From Terebella lapidaria (taxonomy: Eukaryota; Annelida; Polychaeta; Terebellida; Terebellidae), in the NCBI GenBank assembly GCA_949152475.1, contig OX424563.1, positions 6,421,001-6,485,000 of the forward strand: DNA of 64,000 nt, in the 5' to 3' direction. Position 1 is the stretch's first letter, and each line of letters opens with the position of its first letter. The notes under the pieces were generated by a model. It saw only the letters and a list, made by a program, of their open reading frames with translations, was not told the origin of the DNA and searched no databases. A program made the position numbers and the translations under genes. Of this stretch, positions 36,905-47,859 are shown piece after piece.

Positions 36905-37865
36905 TTTGATGTTAAAAAAACTGGACGCTTTCCAGTCGCCTACGACCACATGGGTGTATCCCCGTGATGCCTTGTCATTTCTGTTGCCCAAAATATATTA
37001 TGTTAATTCAGACAAAATATCTTTTATCAAAATAACACTGCTGCCCCAGTGTCTTTTATCAATGTCAGCAATAAAAGTTCCAAGCCTTAACTAATTTTAT
37101 GCGATGCAGTAATACTTTCAACTACTGAAATATTCACCAAATTATTTCTTAGCAGATAATTTAGCTTATCTAATTCCCAACAATACAAGTGATTTTTTAT
37201 CTACATTCACTGAAAATGCATATGATTCAACTGTTGTAATAGGTTAGTGATATTAACTAATTAATATTATTACTGCAGATGTAAAATATATACTGGAAAA
37301 AGACTTACTACATTTATTCATATAATAAAATGTTCTCATCTCCAATATTTTTATTGTGGGCAATAATAGACTCAACTGATGAAAATCAAGTTAATGTATT
37401 CGATAATAGTATATATTTTGAACAAATCCATCAGCTCTATACTTGTACACACATTCAGTGTGATATGTTTCCTAATTGCAACCAAAAGGAATGATCGCTG
37501 ACCTCGAGCTGGATAATAACTTTTCATTAACTATAATTATAATTATTTAATATTTCTGTGTCTGGTCACTGTTCAATATGCCTCTTCAATATTTTAGTGA
37601 TACTTGTAAAAATTCCACCCCTGGAGTCTTCACAAGCCATGTTTGTCGAAACAGCTATTACTTTAAGCAGAAACCCATAAGAGGATCACTTATGGGTTTC
37701 TGCTATAAGGCATATACATACGGAATATTGTCAGAAACAGTTCAGATTTGTACCTTGTGGAGCGTTCACAAGGAAGTCTGTAGGCACTTGTAGCGGCGCG
37801 ATGATCGCAAATCTATAGTATCTGCTTGACTTTGTTCAGGGGATACAATAAATTCTTTTGTTGTA
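36905..37865 (+). mobile_element. Dispersed repeat family B, diverged copy
   Basis: TGGACGCTTTCCAGTCGCCTAC at about 36,919, the TTTTTATTGTGGGCAATAATAGAC segment near 37,348 and GGAGCGTTCACAAG near 37,759 with TCTATAGTATCTGCTTGACTT near 37,811 correspond, in the same order, to 60,030, 60,470 and 61,498-61,565. The family ends near GGGGATACAAT. Confidence 0.65.
37666..37704. repeat. Perfect 16-bp stem hairpin
   Basis: AGCAGAAACCCATAAG at 37666-37681 and its exact complement at 37689-37704 enclose a 7-base loop AGGATCA. It lies in the family B copy. A structured RNA or recombination site is possible; it could also be an incidental mobile-element hairpin. Confidence 0.8.
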
Positions 37866-38285
37866 TTCATGGGATTGTTTTGTCCAAAATGGTAATACGT
37901 GGTAATGAATAGCGCAACTACAATTGAAAACAGATTTCCTTCGCAAATAGCTATTTCTGACGTTCAAATACCAGGCGAAGTGCATTTTTGCAATTGAAAT
38001 AATTCATAATTGTTATTGAAATGTGTTTGATTGGATTCCTCAACCCTCAAAACCTAAGAAAGGACACTAAGATTACACTTCTAGCACGTCTAGAAGCAGA
38101 GAAAAAACAAAAACAAACTTTTTGATCGAACTCGGCGGCCATCTTGGAAAAAGTCAATTTTTCCATTGTTTGGACACTTTTTGAGAAGGTTACCCGGTCT
38201 AATATTTTTCCTGATATAAAAACCTACAGAATGACTCCAAGAAACCTAATATGCCCGATTTGGCGACGAAAATTTTTTTTTTCAG

Positions 38286-38846
38286 AATGGCCCACAGACT
38301 AATACTGCCTTATACATGTACATGTGATTGTACTTTATTTATGTGTCTTCGTAATCTCTTGAAGGTTTTCCCATTGAATACAACTTCGACCAGGAAAACG
38401 CTGGATTCAGTGTGCAGGAAAAAAAGTGAAGCAGATTGACACGAAACAGAAACTTCAAAGCAGTATGCGCTTGATGGAATTCCCCTAACTTCGTCCAACA
38501 AATACTGAATCAAATTATTTCTGTTTTATCGATGGGTTGGACGCTTCGGTCCTGTAGGCTTGACATGACAATCTGATGTTCAAGATGATGTCAATTTCGC
38601 CAGATGGACTTGTAGTTCCATTTCAATTCGTTTCGTCAAATGGGAGAATATTATGCAGGATATTATAATAAACACAATAATTGGCAAAACAACTGTAGTG
38701 GGGACATCTTGTTCGTTTGATACCAAGAAGGGTTTCCAGAAATATTGTAGAATGTCTCACATTAGCCTGAAATTAATCTCCTTGTGAAATCGTGTTGCCC
38801 TGTCTAGAATAAGAGCTAGATTTTTTTATCCTGTTATCCTAATTTC
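38286..38846. other. Unannotated spacer
   Basis: No feature noticed; the overlapping short frames on both strands have no motif. Confidence 0.4.
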
Positions 38847-38971
38847 GGCCCAAGTATCATACACTGCGCCTTCTTCTATATTCAATTTGGATTATAAAGG
38901 TGACAGACGGATTAAGTGGCATTCATTTAGTAGACGAGTAGTATTAAGGCGCAGCGTATGATACTTGGGCC
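38847..38971 (+). mobile_element. MITE copy 2, complete (125 bp)
   Basis: The terminal inverted repeats of 26 bp start GGCCCAAGTATCATAC and end with the complement GTATGATACTTGGGCC, with one mismatch. The interior is shared with 4138-4238. No target duplication is obvious. Confidence 0.85.
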
Positions 38972-39037
38972 CTATTTCTAGAATGCTAACCGCATAGTGT
39001 TAAACCACAAAGTGTTGAGTGTTAAACTATAATTATT

Positions 39038-39151
39038 ATACACTGCGCCTTAATACTACTCGTCCACTAAATGAATGCCATTCAATCCGTCTGTCACCTT
39101 TTTAATCCTTATTGAATATAGAAGAAGGCACGGTGTATGATACTTTGGCCG
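39038..39151 (-). mobile_element. MITE copy 3, reversed, one end truncated
   Basis: It is in the opposite orientation to the copy at 38,847. CACTGCGCCTTAATACTACTC leads through TGAATGCCATT to GTGTATGATACTTTGGCC. The outer bases of the left terminal repeat are missing. It directly abuts family A sequence starting TTTTTAGGT. Confidence 0.75.
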
Positions 39152-39185
39152 TTTTTAGGTCACCGTAAATTATGGTCCGATAACC
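39152..39185 (-). mobile_element. Family A copy, left part of the split host repeat
   Basis: TTTTTAGGTCACC through ATGGTCCGATAACC matches the reverse complement of the family A end at about 63,420-63,456. The copy is cut after GATAACC by the next element and resumes at 42,879. Confidence 0.75.
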
Positions 39186-39971
39186 ACTGGCGGATTCAGG
39201 GGGGGTGCACCCGGCGCGCACCCCCCCCCCCCCCCTATTGGGCCGTGAAAAAAAGAGAAAAAGAAAAGAAAAAAGAGCGAGCAAGAAGAAAAGAAAAAAG
39301 AGAGAGCAAAAAGCTATAGAAAATGTGGGTATGCACCTATGTAACGAAATATGAGTGTAATTTTCCTCGTTTGATATTTTTTACCGGGGGGAGGGGAGGG
39401 GGGAGCGGAGGGAGGGGGGGGGGGGGGGGGGTAGAGCCCCATAATATATTTTCAACAGAAAAATCTGTGACTCAGAAATATGTTAAGGTGCATTACAGCG
39501 TTACATAGGCCTAACATTCGTTGGTCAATAATTATGCAATTGAGTGTCATTAATCATGAGTTCTTCAAGTTATATGACATATGATATGTAAAGTGACAAT
39601 GAGTAGTTTTTGGATAAATAAATTTAAATACCAACAATATTTAAATGCATGTGTGGAATGAAAAATACTCAATCAGAGCCAGAGAGAGCTCAGAATCAAC
39701 CACAGAACATGAAAAAAGCTCTGGCTTCTGGGGCCCTTGAGCGGGCCCCAGACCCCACGCCGTGTAAGCTACCACCTATCCACCTCACTTCGCTCGGTCA
39801 CTTGACTCCTCTAACCAGCTCCTCTAACTCCTCCCCCCCCACCCCCCCCCCACCCCCCCCCCCCCACCCCCAGCTGCAATAATAAATCTAGTCCGACACA
39901 CTTGACTTCATACTGAAACTGTCATTGAATATTCACAGGGGATATTTTTTATTTTATTTATTTCTCCAAAA

Positions 39972-40960
39972 TTAACATGAAAATATTTCTAGTTGCATGG
40001 CAGACATGGATTTGCTGTATTTATCAACCAGATCATGATGACGTCCATAGAATTTCTTAAACGCAGCTATAAGTCTTGGTGAAACATATCCTTGTCGCAG
40101 CAGTTTAGAGACTAGCTGGGCACTTCGATAGACAAAGGCCTCATATTTGCAACTAGCTCTGGAATAGCATATAAGTTGAGAGACAAACACACCATATGCC
40201 GGTGACATAGGAATGTTGCTGCTTAGAAAAGGGAAATTGACTATGGAAAAATTGAAATCATCACGTTTGTCATATAATCTAGTTGATAGGTTAAAATCAT
40301 TATCAATCTCCAACCTCAGGTCTAGATAGTTGGACAAATTAGCGGAGTCTGTAGTATCTTTAATTACAAGTTCCTTAGGATATATGACATCCAAATAATC
40401 ACCAAACTTGGGATCATTTAGCGACAATTCATCATCTATGTATCGGAAAGTGAAATTAAAATTACATGTTACTTTCTTAGAACCTCCTCGTTGTAAATGT
40501 TGGATAAAATCTGATTCATATGAGTATAAAAACAGGTCTGCCAATAATGGTGCACAGTTTGTACCCATGGGAATACCAATAGTTTGTTGAAATATTCGAC
40601 CACCAAATTCCACAAAAATATTATCAATCAGAAAATTAACCATATTTACCACATCTATTTCAGTATATTTGTATGGGGCATCAGAGTCGCCTTCAACAAA
40701 ATAAGCGGTATTATATTTAACTACAATATAGTGGTACCGACGTTGTCCCTTATTAGAGAAAAATGAATTATTGATTAGTTTTTTAAGCTGAGACTTCAGT
40801 TCAGAATGAGGTTTAGTTGTGTACAAAGTGGAGAAATCAAATGTTTTGATATACGTTACTTTTGAAAGTGTGTGAGCATGTAGATATTCCAATAAAGATT
40901 TGGAATTTTTTGATATCCACATTTGGTTGATACCACTTCTAGAATAGATGGTTTCAGATT
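39972..40960 (-). CDS. Penelope-like reverse transcriptase, C-terminal part
   Basis: A 316-codon open frame (40922-39972) carries reverse transcriptase motifs in order: FDFSTLYT with the motif A Asp at about residue 29, GIPMGTNCAP at 116-125 (motif B), RYIDD at 160-164 (motif C, catalytic Asp pair) and YLDLRL at 199-204. A C-terminal KKFYGRHHDLVDKY segment is probably the thumb. Homology continues upstream of the first Met as TIYSRSGINQ (to about 40,960), preceded by an in-frame TAA, so the Met is not the original start. No GIY-YIG nuclease follows. This is the polymerase half of a retroelement. Assignment to the Penelope-like group rests on motif style and is moderately secure. The other half of the gene lies beyond an insertion, at 41,819-42,595. 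Confidence 0.8.
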
Positions 40961-41004
40961 ACTTTTGGAGACCCTGTTTAATTTTAGACAATATAATAGT
41001 TAAT

Positions 41005-41738
41005 ATTATTCACTCGGTGGTATTCCCACTGTAAGGACACTCCTGATTGGGCGATTTGTAGTACGTGACAATCCTACATACTCAATGTTGGACGGCGAAA
41101 GTCTATATTGGACGGCAAAAATGTATATTGGACGGGCGGGTGCTCATCAGCAAATCAGAGCGTGTGTTACATGTGGGTTTTCCCGACTCTGGGTTTCTCC
41201 TACATTCATTGGTAAATAATATAGCAAATGTTGGATGCTGAGAGTCGTCCAATATACAGTTTACGGGATTCAGAAATGTCATATTGACCTCGGCTGCGCC
41301 TCGGCCAATATGACATTTCTTCATCCCGTAAACTGTATATTGGACTCCTCAACATCCAATATTTGTATAATATTATTCACTCGGTGGTACTCTCAATGTA
41401 AGGACTCTCCTGATTAGACGATTTGTACCACGTGACCATCCTACATACTCTATATTGGACGGCGAAAGTCTATATTGGACGGCAAAAATGTATATTGGAC
41501 GATGTTGTGTTTATCAGCCAATCAGAGCGCGTGTTACATGTGGGTTTTCCCGACTCTGGGTTCCTCCTACATTCATTGGTAAATAATATAGCAAATGTTG
41601 GATGTTGAGAGTCGTCCAATATACCGTTTACGGGATTCAGAAATGTCATATTGACCTCGGCTGGCGCCTCGGCCAATATGACATTTCTTCATCCCGCAAA
41701 CTGTATATTGGACTCCTCAACATCCAATATTTGTATAA
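41005..41738. repeat. Two tandem 367-bp foldback units
   Basis: The two units are offset by exactly 367 bp (GTCGTCC at 41244 and 41611; ATTCACTCGG at 41007 and 41374) and are nearly identical. Each has three TATATTGGACG-like words and then a strong hairpin. Its arms run CCAATATAC, TTTACGGGAT, GAAATGTCATATTG and their complements around a CTCGGCTGCGCCTCGG loop. The pair splits the reverse transcriptase gene. Confidence 0.9.
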
Positions 41739-41818
41739 TATTTTAGAAAGGGCTTTGGTAGAACATGATGCTGAACCTGAAATATATCTTTGTTTGTGTG
41801 GATTTTTGTGCAATTAGA

Positions 41819-42595
41819 TTAGATTAGAATCTTTACATGAGGTAGTAATACCAAACGAATGCAATACAGATACATGATTTGATAAGATATCCTGTTTGGA
41901 CACGGTAATGGCTCGGTATGTACTATTGGAATTAGTATTGTTGGCAATACCCAGTCCGTCAAACAGACACTGTATATTGTATGCTTTACAAACAAAAACA
42001 ACATTATTAGAAGCTTTATCTGCAGGGACAATGACGAACAATGAAGAAGTTTCAACAAACTATTAGTAACCACGGGATCATTGAAGACAGAGCTATATTT
42101 AGTACTAACTGACTTTGACGAAACATTAATGCGTTTGTTTACCAATGACCTAATCTGTTTGACCCATTCTGACAGAGATTCAGTTTCTGCCTTTTCTCGC
42201 TTTGTCCATTTTCTGGCATGCTCCTCAACTGCATCCATGATTAACTTAAAATTGTATCTCCATGAAAACGACGTGGGCTCTCTATATTTGGGACCTTTGG
42301 ACAAAATGTCTTTCAATGATTCATTCTCCACTATATTGAGGTCGCCTGAAATAAAATGCCCAACTGGATCGTGTATGAACGGAGAGTTAATGCAAGTGCA
42401 GGAGGGTGGGTTATGTAAGAGATCAGCAATATCCAAATCATTCAATGTTTGTTTGTAGTTGAATATCTTGGAAGCAACAGATTTGGTAAATGAGTAGGAT
42501 ATAGATGGAGCGGCCGTGTCAGTGAAGTATGATGGTACCTGGGACTGAACAGACTTATGATGTAATATATTACTGATGTTACCCCCAGACCGCAT
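41819..42595 (-). pseudogene. Penelope-like element, N-terminal part of the protein (frameshifted)
   Basis: The frame from 42595 downward includes CTCINSPFIHDPVGHFISGDL and GPKYREP, conserved in the region before the polymerase of the same family. Near residue 185, at about 42,040, the frame shifts: the expected continuation FVIVPADKASNNVVFVCK is found in another frame (42041-41814). The first codons (MRSGG) overlap sequence resembling the DNA transposon end (CCGCATAAGACTTCACTCGCT, repeated near 42,778), so the Met is accidental. With the 41,005-41,738 insertion, the frameshift and the in-frame TAA near 40,965, the gene is dead. Confidence 0.8.
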
Positions 42596-42878
42596 AAGAC
42601 TTCACTCGCTAGTCAGTGATGTATCCTCCATTCACAACAAAAACAGACTCCTAAAGTGAAAATCTACTTAGTGATTTCACAAGGTACGGTTGTAAATACA
42701 CCTTTATAGAAACCATCTCAGAGACACTAAACTCCAAAAATTTATCGGCGGCCTTTCGGCGCGCCCCAAACCCCTAGACCGCATAAGGCTTCGCTCGCTA
42801 CGCTCGCTCACACTATATCAAGATTACGTACATATAAGAAGAGCACCCCCCCTATTCAAAAATCCTGGATCCGCCCCT

Positions 42879-43240
42879 GATAACCTATTGATATGGCGTT
42901 GCCTCCGTCTGTCCGTCGTCCATTCAATGTACGTTTTTATCTTTAAAGATTACGATCAATTTTTCTGAAATTTTGCACAAAAATACCTGAATTTCCAAGG
43001 ATTTTTTTCAGAATACGATCAATGTTCGATTTGACACACATTCTCTCGAAATTTGTTCAGTGCCTTTTTCACAATTTCACACAAGCATGGCATACCAGGC
43101 CATCTGCATGTGATGTGTATGAAGGTGCAATGCATTGAGGTCCAACATGTAAGCCCAAAAGACCGAAATTAAACTTTTTGGCACTTTTCACGAATTCTTT
43201 TCAGTATTTTTCTCCTTTATTTCACAAATTCTTGGCGTTA
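42879..43240 (-). mobile_element. Family A copy, right part of the split host repeat
   Basis: GATAACCTATTG followed by CCTCCGTCTGTCCGTCGTCC, then TTTTTATCTTTAAAG and TTTTTCTGAAATTTTGCACA, is the reverse complement of the family A 3' region (compare 63,310-63,440). Together with 39,152-39,185 it forms one copy interrupted by the 3.69-kb element. Confidence 0.75.
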
Positions 43241-44706
43241 TGTACCGTTTAACTCGTGTATAACGTTGGTACAAAGTTATGTGAAAAAAGTGCTGCAATG
43301 AATATGTGCACGACATATGATAAACTGTCCACCCAATAAAGATTTCGTCATAACGCAATCAAATTTAAAATCATAATGATAATTTATGAAATTAATGAAA
43401 AATCATAATGGACACATTGTAGATGTATTATGACAGTTTGTCTAGTCAGTGTCACGCGTAATCGACTCGGTGATAATTTACATACAATGATTTTCGAGAC
43501 TACACTGAATATCAACGTTGATGAAGTAGGGATTTTTTGTATACCGACTTGAAGCATTTGAAAAGAGTATTTTGGCAAAAATGTATCTCTCATATCATGA
43601 ATCATACTATATATGGCTTTGAAATAAGTGAAATCATGATTGTACTAGCTTTTGTGGTCACAATCTGTATCAACTATGACAAAAGTTGTGAACGTCTACC
43701 TCTTAGAACATTCTGCCTTTACGATACTTTCTAATTGAAGCAGTAACCCTCTGCGAGGTAAGCTTGTGTCCAAAACATATCGAAGACATGGAACCAAAGA
43801 TTGTAAGAAAAACTACTACTTTTTACAACCTTTGATGGAACTTTACGATATACCGATGGGTAACCTCGAAAATTTCTAAACTCAGTACAATTACAGTTAT
43901 TTACACGTTGGTTTATGCAGTTGCAGCTGTCTAACGCTTCCGATATATTGTAGCATCCAATTGTAGAAATTGTTTCCGTTTGAATATTTTATTTGGCAGA
44001 TATCAATAAAAAAAATTATTATCTCGCTGTAGAAATATATATATATATACAGTCAAGCCTGTCTATGTGCGTCACCCCGGAGATTTTGACAAAACGTCTC
44101 GTTTATGGAGGTGGCTACGATATCCAGGGTGAGACAGCTGGGTGCCAAGCGCAACTTTAACATTCCAATAATTCTGTTCCTGATATAACATTGATATAAC
44201 AATAGGCAGATGATAGCATGTATCTATAAGCGTTGAGATGATTTGAGGCCCAACTTGGATGATTTGCAGCCTGACATGGTTTATTTCAGGTCCGAGCACT
44301 ATCAACCATTGTTGATATTTTTAGTAGTAAGGAATGGAGAAATCCATGTGGTATATACTAATACATTCCAAAAAGGAAACCCCGTATACCTTCCCAAATG
44401 TCAAATTTTGGGGACGTCAAATATGTGGCATACGCCCGTTTCACCACCTAAGTGTTTTACAATATAGAACAAAAGATAATGCATCAAACTATAACAAAGA
44501 AACGTTGTGTAATGAAGATATGACCAATATATTTGATAACTGTTCATTTAGTCTGTCATAATCCAATTGATAATTATAATGATCATTCACGAAATTTAAT
44601 GAAACTCATAATGGACACATTGTAGATTATACATTTTTAGAAAGTGGGCGGGTATTTCTACAAGATAGATTAACTGTTACAGGTGCGAGACTAAAACTTA
44701 CGTGTT
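43241..44706. other. Intergenic; nothing firm
   Basis: No gene is recognised. The phrase AATTTAATGAAA-CATAATGGACACATTGTAGAT occurs near 43,390 and 44,597, suggesting a small dispersed duplication. A short (TA)n run lies near 44,036-44,048. Confidence 0.4.
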
Positions 44707-45352
44707 AAGCTTGGCATCCTTCACATGGGAGTCAAATTTTCTACCAAATTTAAGAAACCCACCGGACAAAAGCCCAGTTGGTGACTCACCAGAGAAAAGT
44801 CCACTCTTGATTTGCAGGGGCGGACAAAAGTTCCACTTTCGAGTGATTGATTCAGAGGCCCAGTCTGTATGGATGAAGTCCACTCTGTCATGATTTGATA
44901 AATTTACTAGGGTTTCATTATTTTTGGAAACACATATGCATATTAGTTATATCATCTCATGAATGTTCGTCAAATAGATAAAACTTGTACAACGATGTCA
45001 ATACATACAAAGATGTGCACATTTATTTAAGACGAATACACTGTCCAATACCACTGAGAAACTCACTGACTGTTCTTGTATCCTATTTGCGAGCGGTAAA
45101 AATAAAATATAAGTTATATTACATCACATAGATTGTTCATATTAACAGTTTTTATCAGTTATATCAATTATTATGTTTATTATATTTAATGTTTAATGGC
45201 AACGAAGTCATGATGCCTGGGTATCTCAATTGATCATAGTTATGGCCATGGTCAATTGAGAGTGGGCTTCTGTCCGTTTCTTGATAACTGAGAGTGGGCT
45301 TTAGTCGTAGTTGATGAGTGGGCTTTTGTCCGGTGGGATTATGCCAAGCCTT
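44707..45352. mobile_element. Element with inverted ends (19-bp perfect core)
   Basis: CCCACCGGACAAAAGCCCA at 44758-44776 is the exact complement of 45319-45337. Further out, GCTTGGCAT (about 44,709) and ATGCCAAGC (45,341) extend the symmetry. AGTGGGCTT words recur at 45,262 and 45,293. No coding sequence is present. Confidence 0.6.
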
Positions 45353-45789
45353 CGATAATTAATCTACCCCAATAATGCATCGTTGCATCGCAATAATATG
45401 AGAGATCAAACGATATACACGAGTTCAACGTTTTTTAGTATAACCTTCGAGTCTACTGAGAAATATTTCTCAAGATGCAACTCTGTATGTGTTCGGACCA
45501 TTCTGCTTAGGCAATGCTCAATAAACAGACAGATATACATTGAAGTTGAAGATGTCCAAAAATCAGTGCAGTTACAGTTATCTATAGATAATAACACAGT
45601 CGGCGGATAACAAGTTTGTTAGTGTAGTCGCAGTTGTAATACTAACTAACTAATACTCAGTGATAATGTAGTTTCCAATTCGAGAAAGTGTTACTGTTCG
45701 AATGTTTTAGTTAGCAGAAAAAAATCCTAGTTAGATAAGCGTCTTGTGTTTATATGTATAAATCACTTATTACTAGTATTTATACGAAT

Positions 45790-46468
45790 GTACGGTGGCT
45801 CGTATAGAACATTGCTTTTTTGTTTAAAAAAGAAAAGTTTGGAATATTTGTAGTGCGTATTTAAGAACCTTATACGCGTATTGAATATTTTATATGCGTA
45901 GTTATTATATAATAGGCACACTTAACATTTTTTACGTGTATTTAATTTTTAAAAGTATATTTGATATTTTTCGCTCATATTTATTCATTTATCAGTATTT
46001 GATAATTTTCACGCACATTTAATATTTTATATGCATATTTATTCAATTATCACGCGTATTTAAAATTTGTTTAATGTGTATTAAATATTTTGATAATATT
46101 ATGTTTAATAATAATAAATTATTAAATACGCATGCAAAATATTAGATATGCGTAAAAATGATTAAATAGTCGTATAAAATATTAAATATGCGTATAAAAT
46201 AGTGAATATTCGTAATACTGAGTAAAAGATTGAATACGCGTACACATTGAAAACTATTGAATATGTGTAATAAATGATTGAGTACGCATATAAAATATTA
46301 GATATGCGTAATAAATTATTAAATACACATATAAAATATGTGCGTAATAAATACCAACTACACATATACAATATTAACGCGTATAAAATGATTGAATACG
46401 CGCTAATGTATTTCAAACTTTCCTTTAAAAAAAAACATTTAAGCAATGTCCTATACGAACCACCGTAC
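45790..46468. mobile_element. AT-rich giant foldback element (680 bp)
   Basis: The outer 25 bp (45790-45814, GTACGGTGGCTCGTATAG...) is inverted at 46444-46468 with two mismatches. The whole interior mirrors itself about a centre near 46,105: the left half repeats ACGCGTATT-TAATATTTTATATG and the right half repeats the complement, ATATTAAATATGCGTATAAA. It is effectively one long imperfect hairpin built from degenerate units of about 25-30 bp. Confidence 0.85.
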
Positions 46469-47669
46469 AAATGTGAATTAAATGCACAGTTTTTCTAAAA
46501 TCCGAATAATTTCTGAGAAGATTGAGACACTATAATAGTGCAGCGGATATATACATATGAATGTTTCTTACTTATACTTCCAGGTGAGACTCAAATAAAT
46601 AAACAATATAATATACAATACCTCGTACGTACACGAGCGACTGTCGGCATAACAATTTATAAGTATTTCGATATGACTGACATACGTGAGATAACCTACT
46701 ATATCAAATGGGAATGCATTAAACACGGTTTATTTCATCTATCCACTCAAATATGAAAAAAATATATATTCCACAACATCTGAGGAAGTGGCATCGAACA
46801 AAGATATCATCGTGATGAAGTCTTGTCGTTGGAACCTGCAGGTGTGCATCAACACACTGAGAGATCTGACAAGGCGATCTGCATACCTGTGGAAAAAGGT
46901 GTTCTGATCATATAAATTGACATATTTTAACACACAATAAACATACGGCGATAAAAGTCCCATGACCGCCTTGTCTCGCGATGATTACTTAGATACATGT
47001 TTTCGATAGATACATTTTTTCGAAATAGGCGGTTGATATGTGACTAAATATTATGAAGTTATCTATTAAGTTATTGCATTGTGTGTTTGTTTCGTTCCAA
47101 ATTATCTCATACATATTGCAGTTCGATTTCGGGCTCCTACATGTTTGGAATTTAGTGTTGTGCCTATGATTCTTTTGATAGGAATGATAGATGAATGACG
47201 GCAGGAGTATATTACTGGAGTATATATAGACTTATCACATCACAAATTGCTATAACACCTAACTTCCCCGTGGTATGTATTATATCTGTCACACAATAAT
47301 TAGCACGTCATAAAACAGGTAGCAGGTAAAGTTCTGTGTCACTGTGTCTAGTATTTCTGACACTGTCACTACCCAAGGGCTGACCGCATGTGGCACTACT
47401 AACCGTGAAGTTATCATCCTCTAAACACACGGAGAGACATCATGTTACCAGTGGCTGAGTGTTGGCCGCTGTCAGGTGCCAGCTCAGCACACTCCGCTAA
47501 CCACGGCGACATATTGACTTTGTAAATCGTTAATTGTAATTATCGGCGACAGTGTAAGCATGCCGCCGCCGCCGGGGCTGCTGAAACACCTGACGTCCCA
47601 CGCCGCCCCTCCCGCCCGGTGGCCAGTCAACCGTGAGGGATGCAGCTGAAATCAGATGGACAAGCCGAC
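46469..47669. promoter_or_regulatory. Upstream region of the PPxY membrane protein gene
   Basis: AT-rich until about 47,380, then GC-richer and non-repetitive (47,390-47,640, with a GCCGCCGCCGCCGGGGC stretch at 47,562-47,578). The position just before a TATA box suggests a proximal promoter. No specific operator-type site is claimed. Confidence 0.35.
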
Positions 47670-47700
47670 TATATTTAACGGGTATATATTTCACATCAGT
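47670..47700 (+). promoter_or_regulatory. Core promoter of the PPxY gene (TATA + initiator)
   Basis: TATATTTAA at 47670-47678 is followed by TCAGT at 47696-47700. The initiator A (47698) is 28 bp from the first T of the TATA box. The layout matches that of the RGWamide gene. The implied leader of 162 bases has one short upstream frame (ATG at 47736, stop after three codons). Confidence 0.6.
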
Positions 47701-47859
47701 GGCTTCATTGTTCGAAGACGGGACCAAAGCGGCAGATGACCTCATAGATTACGTCGGACAAGGACTTTTAATAATAGAAAGCTGATTTTCTTTAATTACA
47801 TATATTGCCACGCCGGTCAGCAGACTGTCACAAAAGGACTAAGTCGCTGAACTGACCAC

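Larger units (their letters stand above)
35205..38285. repeat. 350-bp inverted repeats bracketing 3.1 kb
   Basis: About 350 bp at 35,205-35,555 recurs inverted at about 37,935-38,285. Landmarks are GGTTTTCGTCGCCAAATCGG against CCGATTTGGCGACGAAAA, CCAAGATGGCCGCCG against CGGCGGCCATCTTGG, and TCTGCTTCTAGAC against GTCTAGAAGCAGA. The bracketed segment holds a 35-bp minisatellite, a dispersed-repeat module and a hairpin. It may be one large foldback element or two opposed insertions of one repeat. Confidence 0.75.
39186..42878. mobile_element. DNA-transposon-like element (3.69 kb) with GATAACC duplication
   Basis: The left end ACTGGCGGATTCAGG and the complement of the right end AGGGGCGGATCCAGG are imperfect terminal inverted repeats, each followed by a G run and TGC. 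GATAACC flanks both sides (39179-39185 and 42879-42885), while the related uninterrupted repeat at 63.43 kb has it once. GGGGCGGATCCAGG-type ends and 7-8-bp duplications are typical of hAT-like elements, but no hAT transposase is seen. The interior instead contains a Penelope-like reverse transcriptase remnant at 39,972-42,595 and low-complexity G/C tracts (39,385-39,430; 39,833-39,870). Most simply, a non-autonomous DNA transposon received a retroelement. Confidence 0.75.
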
